Positions 1 through 5,937 of a stretch of 12,652 bases of DNA are shown here, in pieces. The stretch is taken from contig DATECU010000078.1 in NCBI GenBank assembly GCA_035286745.1, forward strand, positions 1-12,652, given 5' to 3'. Below the pieces are notes generated by a model, which saw only the letters and a list, made by a program, of their open reading frames with translations, was not told where the DNA came from and ran no database searches. Each line of letters begins with the position of its first letter. The first letter of the stretch is position 1. Source of the DNA: DATECU01 sp035286745. Its GTDB lineage: Bacteria > Acidobacteriota > Vicinamibacteria > Fen-336. The position numbers were made by a program, and so were the translations under genes.

Positions 1-3000
1 CGCGACCCCGGCCACAAACATCCCGCAGACGGAGACCAGCAGCGGTGTCGGTTGTCCGCTGGCCGTGAAGACGTAAACCAAGAGCAGGCAGCCGCCCGCC
101 AGGAACAACAAGTGGGCGGAGGCAGGCCAGAGCAGCACGGCGACCAGCGGACAACCCACCGTGGCCAAGAGCGCCAGCAGAGCCAACGCGTGGAGTCCGA
201 TCCAAGACCCCCGCGCGGCGCGGCCGGCCGGAGCGCGGACGCCGGAAAGCACCGCCAAGTAGATGCCCAGGGGCATGAGGTAGGCCTCCGGCCACCAAAC
301 GCCACGGGCGAACCCCAGCACCCACACCCCCTCGATGGCTGCCGCGGCGGCCAGATGGCCGGCCCAACGCACAGCCTGAAGCCGCTCGGCCCATCCGAAG
401 ACCAGGGCGCCCAGGAAGCAGGCGACAGCCGACGCCGGCTCCTCGAAGCGCCAGGCGGCCAGGCCCAGCGAGAGGCCCGTCATGGCCGCCACGGCGTCAC
501 GCGTGGCATGCCGGTCGGGCGCTACACCGGTGGCGGGAAGCCTACCTCTGAAGGCCTCGTCGAGACCCAGAAGGCCCCCGGCCCAGAGCGCAAGCGCGGG
601 GGCTTGCAGCACCGCCAGGTTGGCGTCGCGCAGGCCGGCCAGAACCAGCGAGGCGCCTGACGCATGAAGCAGCCACTGGCCGCCGCGGGCCAGCGGGATC
701 TGGGGAGTCGCCGCAAGCGTGGCCCGCCACCTCCAGGAGCTGGCGGCCAGGCCCAGCCAGAGGCAGAGCGACACCGCGGTCGAGCTGTCGCCCGTCACCC
801 AGGAGGCGGGCAAGGCCACCGTCGCCACCGTCAGTGCCCAGCCGTGGGTGAGCGCCACCTTGGCCGGGCTTTGCCCGAGGAAGTGAAGCAGGCGCGCCAC
901 CCCGAGCACTCCCACCGCCAGCAGCGCCAGGGGCAGAAAGCTGTCGCGCCCAGAAAGGGTCGCCACCGCGGTGCCCACGGTGGTGAGCACCAGGAACCAG
1001 AGGTGCGCTGCGTTGGCGGCGTCCCGCAACGATCGCCACAGGAAGAGGGCGGCGGCTCCGCTCAGGGTGGCCAGGGTGGCGGTGAGGCCGCTCGCCAAGC
1101 CCAGGCCCAGCGCGCCGAGGGTCAGGGCGTGGGCGGTGCCCCGCAGACCGAAGGCGCTGGGGATGCCCAGGCTGGCGGACTCGAAGCAAAGAGCCGCATA
1201 ACCCAACGCGCACAGGGCGCTGGTCAGGCTGCCGCCCTGCAGTGCCGCCAGCGGTAGAGAGGCGAAGCCGAGAGCGTGGGCCGAGTGGTAGGTGGCCCCG
1301 GCAAGCGGAAGCGGCGCATTACGGAGTCGCAGAACGGCGAAAAGGCCATAGTGCAACCAGGACCAGGCGCCGAGGCCCACCGCGTAGGCCCAGGGCCGAC
1401 CCCAGGACTGGAGCAGGACCATCAGCAAGGCCCCGCCGGCGAGGTTGGCGAGCACCACGCTCGCGAAGAGCAGACCGCGCTCAACCCGATTGGGCGCCGG
1501 GTCCAGCGCCCGAACCAGCCAGCACGTGAGGAGCCAGCAGCCGACCCACAAGGTCAGAAACACCCAGGGCGAAGGGCCGCCGGCGATCGCCTCGGCGAGA
1601 CCCGCGGCGGCTCCCGCCAGCGCCGCGGCCGCCAGGGTGGCCGGCCGTTTGCGGGTGGTCTCGGCCGCTGGGGACAGCCCGACCAGCGACAGAAGGAGCA
1701 GGGCCAGCAAGGCGAGGGGCACCATGCCTAGCGGGTTCCCCGGAGAGCTGAGCAGCAGGCCGCAGCCCAGGCCGGACACCAGGAACGCGAGGTGCGGCCG
1801 TAAGGAGGTCTCTCTCGAGGCGCGCCAGAGGCAGGCGAGGGCGAGCGCCGCCAACAGGAAGGCCGCTCCCTCCCGGCTGCCCCGCGCGTTCCACAGGGCG
1901 ACCGCCAGCACCAGCGAGCCAGCAGTGTCGAGCCCCGGGCGCGGCAGCCACCGGCTCGCCGCCCTGGAGGTCAGCAAGCAACCAATACCCAGAGCCGCGG
2001 GAGCGAGGACCAGCAGGCCCGCGGAGGTCGCTAGGGCTGCGCAGAGGCCCAGCAGCACGAAGAGCGGGCCCGCGTAGGAGAGGAGACCGGTGACCATCGC
2101 CCCGGCCACAAACCCGGCCCGGGTGAAAGCGATGGTCGGGTAACGCCCCCGCCAGAAGGCGGAGGTGAGCAACGCCAGGCCGACGCCCAGGAAGGACGAG
2201 GCCATGAGTCCAGGCGTCACCTCGGGGGCAACCAACGCGTTAGGAACAGAGGCCAGCGGGCCGGAAAGGCCAACCCTGGCCAGGGTGGCGGGAGCCAGCA
2301 GCAACCCCAGTCCCAAGCCCAGCAGAAGAGAGAGCCAGGCGGCGCCGTCCTTGAGCCCGCCAGCACGCTCGGTTGGCAGCAGCACGCCCCATGCGGTCAG
2401 CGTCATCACCCAGGCGGTGGTGGCGATCAGGTAGGCCCAGAACGGCGCGGACAGGAAGAAGAGGCCGGTGGTGCAGGCGGTGGTGAGCAGAGCCCAGCCG
2501 AGAAGCCCGGCAACCCGCCCGGCCACGCCCAACGCGTCGCTGCTCAGACTGAGACGCAGGGTCAGGGCGGCGGAGATCGGGAACAGCAGCAGCGAGGTTG
2601 GGTTGGGGCGGGCGGCGAAGGAGGGCAGCAGGCTGGCGGTGGCGGTCACCGCCAGCAGTGCGGCTCCGATCCGGTAGGGACCACCGCCCTGAGCCCGGCC
2701 GCGGGCCAACCAGTGAAAGCCCTCAGCGAGAGCCAGCAGCAGCGTCGCCGTTAGGGGCGGCGGGAGCTGGACGGCGTGACCGAGGGCCAACACCAAGCCG
2801 CCGCTCAAGGCGGCGAAAAGGCAGGGATAGAGCCCCGCCGGCAACGGCGGTGGGCTGGCTCGCCGGTAGCAGGCGGCGTGGTAGGCCAGGCCGATCGCCA
2901 GCACCGCCGAGGCGGCGAGCGGGACCCGGCCCGCGAGCAGCGGCACCCAGGTCAGGGCTGGTGCGTAGAGGCTCACCGGCACCAGCAGGTTGCCCAGGGC

Positions 3001-3207
3001 GAGCAGGCTCTCGGCCAGGGGCCGGTACTCCTCCCGGTGGCGCAGAGCGCCACCCACCGCCAGAGCCAGACCGCAGAGCGACAGGAAGCAAAGACTCAGC
3101 AGAGCGCTGGCCGCGGCGCCATCCACCGAAAGGCGGACGGCGTAGGCGGTCGCCACCAGAACGGCGACGGCGATGCCTGAGATGGCGGCAACCTTGAGAC
3201 TACCCAA
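1..3207 (-). CDS. Giant polytopic membrane protein (3'-truncated at window edge)
   Basis: Reading the minus strand from TTG at 3207 gives one uninterrupted frame of 1,069 codons to base 1 with no stop, so the C-terminus lies outside the window. The protein is almost wholly hydrophobic (Leu, Ala, Gly, Val), with dozens of candidate membrane helices separated by short Arg-rich loops and no large soluble domain. The start is supported by AGGAG seven bases upstream of the TTG, and by a good first helix after a short MGSLK-like N-terminus. It begins 16 nt after the V4R gene stop, so the two are probably co-transcribed. Length and composition recall the very large bacterial membrane proteins of the DUF2339 / SCO7613 C-terminal type, for example a loop of the form YRPLAESLLALGNLLVP. 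I saw no signature that secures a family, and the function is unknown. No nucleotide-binding or catalytic motif was noticed. That the frame is coding is very likely; the family suggestion is weak. Confidence 0.85.
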   Translation of the reverse strand, partial: MGSLKVAAISGIAVAVLVATAYAVRLSVDGAAASALLSLCFLSLCGLALAVGGALRHREEYRPLAESLLALGNLLVPVSLYAPALTWVPLLAGRVPLAASAVLAIGLAYHAACYRRASPPPLPAGLYPCLFAALSGGLVLALGHAVQLPPPLTATLLLALAEGFHWLARGRAQGGGPYRIGAALLAVTATASLLPSFAARPNPTSLLLFPISAALTLRLSLSSDALGVAGRVAGLLGWALLTTACTTGLFFLSAPFWAYLIATTAWVMTLTAWGVLLPTERAGGLKDGAAWLSLLLGLGLGLLLAPATLARVGLSGPLASVPNALVAPEVTPGLMASSFLGVGLALLTSAFWRGRYPTIAFTRAGFVAGAMVTGLLSYAGPLFVLLGLCAALATSAGLLVLAPAALGIGCLLTSRAASRWLPRPGLDTAGSLVLAVALWNARGSREGAAFLLAALALACLWRASRETSLRPHLAFLVSGLGCGLLLSSPGNPLGMVPLALLALLLLSLVGLSPAAETTRKRPATLAAAALAGAAAGLAEAIAGGPSPWVFLTLWVGCWLLTCWLVRALDPAPNRVERGLLFASVVLANLAGGALLMVLLQSWGRPWAYAVGLGAWSWLHYGLFAVLRLRNAPLPLAGATYHSAHALGFASLPLAALQGGSLTSALCALGYAALCFESASLGIPSAFGLRGTAHALTLGALGLGLASGLTATLATLSGAAALFLWRSLRDAANAAHLWFLVLTTVGTAVATLSGRDSFLPLALLAVGVLGVARLLHFLGQSPAKVALTHGWALTVATVALPASWVTGDSSTAVSLCLWLGLAASSWRWRATLAATPQIPLARGGQWLLHASGASLVLAGLRDANLAVLQAPALALWAGGLLGLDEAFRGRLPATGVAPDRHATRDAVAAMTGLSLGLAAWRFEEPASAVACFLGALVFGWAERLQAVRWAGHLAAAAAIEGVWVLGFARGVWWPEAYLMPLGIYLAVLSGVRAPAGRAARGSWIGLHALALLALLATVGCPLVAVLLWPASAHLLFLAGGCLLLVYVFTASGQPTPLLVSVCGMFVAGVA

Positions 3208-3223
3208 GGCGGGGCTCCTGGTG

Positions 3224-3814
3224 CTAGGCGGAAACGACCTCGGTCACTTCGATCTCGCAGCGGGGGTCGCCGCAGGCGTGGCACCTGGTCTCCTCGGTGG
3301 TGACCTGAATGCCCAGATGACGCTCGGCGAACTCGGCGATGACACCCTGATTCAGAAAGCAGAAGGGCGACTCCCGCTTGAGGTCCCGGCACTCCGGGCA
3401 GTCGTCAATCGAGATCACCAGGGTCTTGGGGTTCTTCATCGAAGCGCGCACGACACCGGGCGCGTCCCGGGCCGCCAGCACCGCGGCCTGGCCTATCACC
3501 GGCAGCTTGGTGGCGGCTCGCTCAAACTGCTCCAGCAATCGCTTGACGTCCTTCGCCCTCTCCGGGGGCAGGTTCCGGACCAGCAGCCGGCCGGTCTCGT
3601 AGGCGGTTGCGCAGAAGCCCGGGCCCAGGAAATCCAGGGCCACGTTTCGATAGTGAAGGTAGCGACTGAGGGGCACACGATCGACGCCCTCGGCAAGGTC
3701 GGGCGTGCCCGCTTGAGAGAGCAGGATCTGGACCAGCGCCTCTCCTCCCACCTCTCTGACCGCGTCCAGCCCGGCGAGCACGAAAGCCCTCTCCAGAGTC
3801 TCGTTCTTGCCCAC
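3224..3814 (-). CDS. V4R (4-vinyl reductase) domain protein
   Basis: This is a soluble protein of 196 residues. The C-terminal half matches the V4R domain, a small-molecule-binding module also found in the bacteriochlorophyll 4-vinyl reductase family and in the sensor parts of XylR/DmpR-type regulators. Seven cysteines are visible: C68, C139, C142 (CPEC), C152 and the typical terminal cluster C178, C181, C186 in the form C-HA-C-GDPR-C-E. In this family such cysteines commonly bind a metal. The helical N-terminal half (1-125) has no obvious DNA-binding or catalytic domain, so it may be a stand-alone sensor or adaptor. The start is GTG at 3814, strongly supported by GGGAGG six bases upstream. 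The promoter candidate at 3845-3873 would give a leader of about 23 nt. The gene leads a probable two-gene unit with the giant membrane protein. The domain call is firm. The ligand and process are unknown, and no bacteriochlorophyll genes are nearby. Confidence 0.85.
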   Translation of the reverse strand: MGKNETLERAFVLAGLDAVREVGGEALVQILLSQAGTPDLAEGVDRVPLSRYLHYRNVALDFLGPGFCATAYETGRLLVRNLPPERAKDVKRLLEQFERAATKLPVIGQAAVLAARDAPGVVRASMKNPKTLVISIDDCPECRDLKRESPFCFLNQGVIAEFAERHLGIQVTTEETRCHACGDPRCEIEVTEVVSA

Positions 3815-3844
3815 GCTTGACCTCCCGCGAACGGCGCCAACCCG

Positions 3845-3873
3845 ACGCTACGCTCGGTGACACCTGGCGTCAA
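3845..3873 (-). promoter_or_regulatory. Candidate sigma-70-type promoter for the V4R gene
   Basis: On the minus strand, TTGACG (3873-3868, 5/6 to consensus) is followed by a 17-bp spacer and TAGCGT (3850-3845, 3/6). The predicted start near 3838 leaves the strong Shine-Dalgarno (3821-3825) and the GTG at 3814 in a short leader. The -10 is weak, so this is a candidate only. The short inverted repeat GACGC/GCGTC (3844-3848, 3867-3871) coincides with the two boxes, possibly by chance. Confidence 0.4.
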
Positions 3874-3886
3874 GATCCCAGTGCGT

Positions 3887-3898
3887 TCCAGCGCTGGA
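3887..3898. promoter_or_regulatory. 12-bp perfect palindrome between divergent promoters (possible operator)
   Basis: TCCAGCGCTGGA is a perfect 12-bp palindrome. It lies between the -35 boxes of the minus-strand promoter candidate (3868-3873) and the plus-strand one (3922-3927). That is a usual place for a site controlling two divergent transcripts. No regulator gene in the window can be tied to it, and it could be chance in GC-rich DNA. Confidence 0.3.
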
Positions 3899-3921
3899 CT
3901 CCTCCGCATCGCGAAGCGTCC

Positions 3922-3950
3922 TTGACAGGCTGGGGGGCGCGCCCCATATT
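3922..3950 (+). promoter_or_regulatory. Candidate sigma-70-type promoter for a plus-strand RNA
   Basis: A perfect TTGACA (3922-3927) is followed by exactly 17 bp and then CATATT (3945-3950, 4/6 to TATAAT). The predicted start is near 3957. The spacer holds a second 12-bp perfect palindrome, GGGGCGCGCCCC (3934-3945), which touches the first base of the -10 and could be a repressor site. No plus-strand protein gene follows. The downstream element is the structured region that ends in the terminator at 4185-4218. Confidence 0.5.
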
Positions 3951-3956
3951 GGAAGT

Positions 3957-4218
3957 AGACGGGGCGCTTGCAGATGACCCCGTTGAAAGGAGCGGAGTCC
4001 CAAGCTGAGGATGTGAAGACGTAGGCATGAGTTGACGTTCAGTTCGTGACTCGATCTTCTAACGACCGAGGGACGCCTATGGAGGATCCGCCGGGCCGAG
4101 CGCGGGCCTGAGGAGCCCGTCCTCAGCCGTAAACTCTCAAGAGCGCACCTCTCTGGTGTGCTGGGGCGAATGAGCCCCGAAGTTGGACCCGGGACGCAAT
4201 GTCCCGGGTCCTTTTCTT
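3957..4218 (+). ncRNA. Candidate structured small RNA, about 260 nt, unknown family
   Basis: The region lies between a good plus-strand promoter candidate and a strong intrinsic terminator, and contains no convincing reading frame. Several hairpins can be drawn by eye: ACGGGG/CCCCGT (3959-3964 with 3978-3983), an imperfect stem around 4030-4051, CTGAGGA/TCCTCAG (4108-4114 with 4120-4126), a 7-bp stem with one G-U pair (4143-4149 with 4155-4161), GGGGC/GCCCC (4163-4167 with 4174-4178), and the terminator. I compared it from memory with SRP RNA, RNase P RNA, tmRNA, 6S RNA and common riboswitches and saw none of their conserved cores. A riboswitch is unlikely because the next gene downstream (ending at 4264) is on the opposite strand. 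The 5' end is inferred from the promoter. Whether it is expressed and conserved cannot be told from the sequence alone. Confidence 0.5.
4185..4218 (+). terminator. Intrinsic (Rho-independent) terminator, plus strand
   Basis: A perfect 11-bp stem, GGACCCGGGAC (4185-4195) with GTCCCGGGTCC (4201-4211), closes a GCAAT loop and is followed by TTTTCTT. The T-run exists only in the plus direction. Read on the minus strand the same hairpin is followed by CAACTTCG, so it is not a typical terminator for the gene ending at 4264. Its presence is strong evidence for transcription on the plus strand where no protein gene exists. Confidence 0.85.
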
Positions 4219-4263
4219 AGGGACGCCCAGGGCGCAGTCTGCCGCGCTCGCCGGCGTGCCTAA

Positions 4264-5895
4264 CTAGCGACCCATCTCGGGCAGCAGGATGCGCAGCGGG
4301 CCGTCTTCGGTTTCCAGTTGCACGTCGGTCGACTCCACGCTCGCCAGCATGCCATCCCCCAGTCGGTCGCCGGCCCGGTAGGCGTAGAGGGTTCCGGTGG
4401 GGGAATAGGCCAGGGCCAGCCAGCCGCTCTCCCCGTGTACCAGCCCGGCCAGGGCGAACTCGCCGACCGCCAGGTCCTGAGGGCGGAGCACCAGCTTACG
4501 TCCCGGGGCGGGCTCGCGGTCGGCGTCGTTGCCGGGGGGAGGCTCCACCCGGAGCTCGCTCAAGCCGCTGGCCGTCAACACCGCCGACTTCAGGTCAGCC
4601 ACCGTCAGGTTCCTCGCCCACAGGCTGGCCCGGCCCGCCGGCGAACCCTCAAAGCCGAAGCCGGGGTCCGCCTCCTTGAGCACCGCCAGCAGCTCGCCAA
4701 GCGGCGCTCGCTTCACCGCAAAGCTGGCCCGCGGGCCCTCACCGCCGGTGGCCGGCGACGAAGGCGGCGGGCTCGGCCTCCGCCACACCCGTCGCACCGC
4801 CCCTGTCTCCGAGATGCGCACGCCTAACTGCTTCTCCAAGAGCGCCAGCACCTCCCTGAGCTCCAGGCGGCTCATCTCCAGGCTGACCCGGCCGGTCACC
4901 TCCTCGTCGACCAGGAAGCCCTGCCCGGTCAGCAGCTCCAGGACCTGGAACACGTCGGCCGCGTCCAGCTCCCGAAGCCGGAGGGTGAGCGGCCCCTTGC
5001 TCGGCGTCCGGCCGCTGGGCCCTCGCGCCTTGAGCCCCCGGCCGGTGGGGTCGCGGTCCACCCGACAGGACGCCTCGTCCTGGCGGAAAGGATCCTCGCT
5101 GGGCAGCGGGATCTCGGCCTCGATGCCGACCACCGGGCTCTTCCCCCGCGCCTCGAAACGGTGACAGGCGCCCTGGCGCACCACCAGGACCTCGGCGATC
5201 CGGAAGAAGCCACGCTCCAGGCGGCTCTCCAGCGCCCGCAGGGAGGCCTCGCCTACCGTGAGCCCGGCGATGCTGAAGTCCTCGGCCAGGCTGGCCCGCT
5301 GGATCACCACCGGCCGCTCGCGAACGATGGAGGACAGCTCGGAGAAGAAGACCCGCGGGTTGCGGCGGGCGCGCCGCAATTGGGCGATGGTCTCCGACTT
5401 GGCCAGGGCCAGGGCCAGATCGTGGTTGAAGCTCTCGAGCTCGGCCCGGGACGCCCCCAGCGGGCGCGAACCCTCAGGCGGCGCCGGCAGCGGGGCCCGC
5501 AGCGGTCGATAGGGGAGGCGGAGCAGAGCCGCGAAGCGGACCCGTTCCTCCCGTTCGGCTATAAGCGTTAGGCTCTCGACGTCCATCAAGCGATGGGATA
5601 GCGCCACCTGGCGAAAGAAGCGGTCGATCTCCTCGAAGCGACCCACCCCCACCACCTCGACCGGCACGTCACCGCGATGGCCGGTCTCCAGCGCCGCCCG
5701 AGGTGTGACCTCGAGGCCGGTAAGCGCGAGCGGCCGGGCCAGCTCCTTGACCACCGCCAGGTCGGAAGCTGGGTTGGGACCGTCGGGCAGGATGCGGCGC
5801 AGCGTCTCCAGCCGTCCGTCCAGCAGCCGCCGTTCGTCGGCGAAGGGCCGGGGGGGCTGGGCCACGCCCAGGAGGAAGACCAGGGCCAGAATCAC
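4264..5895 (-). CDS. Periplasmic mosaic protein with PilO-like, two STN-like and PilP-like domains
   Basis: A 543-residue protein with a hydrophobic N-terminus (about 2-12), either a signal peptide or an anchor. Residues about 21-130 resemble the periplasmic part of type IV pilus PilO: LRRILPDG, then VPVEVVGVGRFEEIDRFF, the pattern of the PilO ferredoxin-like fold. Residues 131-300 are less clear; 185-250 weakly recall PilN. Residues 303-370 (LRELDAADVFQVLELLTGQG, then a VTGRVSLEMSRLELREVL pattern) fit the STN/N1 domain of secretins such as PilQ. Residues 390-450 look like a second, degenerate STN copy. Residues 471-543 (ELALAGLV-like strand, YAYRAGDRLGDG, ending LRILLPEMGR) resemble PilP or GspC homology-region domains. 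No secretin pore domain follows. The GTG start has no clear Shine-Dalgarno; an in-frame CTG further upstream (about 5926) would add an Arg before the hydrophobic stretch and sits after GAGG. The domain readings come from pattern memory, and the fusion is unusual. Confidence 0.75.
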   Translation of the reverse strand: MILALVFLLGVAQPPRPFADERRLLDGRLETLRRILPDGPNPASDLAVVKELARPLALTGLEVTPRAALETGHRGDVPVEVVGVGRFEEIDRFFRQVALSHRLMDVESLTLIAEREERVRFAALLRLPYRPLRAPLPAPPEGSRPLGASRAELESFNHDLALALAKSETIAQLRRARRNPRVFFSELSSIVRERPVVIQRASLAEDFSIAGLTVGEASLRALESRLERGFFRIAEVLVVRQGACHRFEARGKSPVVGIEAEIPLPSEDPFRQDEASCRVDRDPTGRGLKARGPSGRTPSKGPLTLRLRELDAADVFQVLELLTGQGFLVDEEVTGRVSLEMSRLELREVLALLEKQLGVRISETGAVRRVWRRPSPPPSSPATGGEGPRASFAVKRAPLGELLAVLKEADPGFGFEGSPAGRASLWARNLTVADLKSAVLTASGLSELRVEPPPGNDADREPAPGRKLVLRPQDLAVGEFALAGLVHGESGWLALAYSPTGTLYAYRAGDRLGDGMLASVESTDVQLETEDGPLRILLPEMGR

Positions 5896-5937
5896 AGGGG
5901 CGAATCTTACCAGAGCGGGAACCAGTGCCAGGCCGCC

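Larger units (their letters stand above)
3815..4263. other. Non-coding stretch of about 450 bp holding divergent promoters and an RNA gene candidate
   Basis: This is the only sizeable gap between protein genes in the window. Left to right it holds the V4R Shine-Dalgarno (3821-3825), the minus-strand promoter candidate (3845-3873), the palindrome at 3887-3898, the plus-strand promoter candidate (3922-3950), the structured RNA candidate (3957-4218) with its terminator, and about 45 bp of GC-rich spacer before the stop of the minus-strand gene at 4264. No U-tract terminator is visible for the large minus-strand cluster. Confidence 0.7.

Noticed and set aside
52..1731. Plus-strand open frames of 100-200 codons across the left end
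   Set aside because: They are antisense shadows of the minus-strand membrane gene. They are rich in Gln, Arg, Gly and Pro, lack Shine-Dalgarno sites and match no family.
3817..4008. 63-codon plus-strand frame upstream of and within the RNA candidate
   Set aside because: It starts upstream of the plus-strand promoter, has no ribosome binding site and shows no recognisable protein features.
4079..4111. Ten-residue peptide frame inside the RNA candidate (possible leader peptide)
   Set aside because: No Shine-Dalgarno is suitably spaced, no regulatory codon run is present, and no plus-strand gene lies downstream to attenuate.
4190..4200. GGGACGCAA, reminiscent of the c-di-GMP (GEMM-I) riboswitch core
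   Set aside because: The bases form the 5' arm and loop of the terminator hairpin. The other conserved parts of the aptamer are absent and there is no downstream gene to control.
4185..4218. Bidirectional terminator serving also the minus-strand cluster
   Set aside because: On the minus strand the hairpin is followed by CAACTTCG, not a T-run, so only the plus direction is supported.
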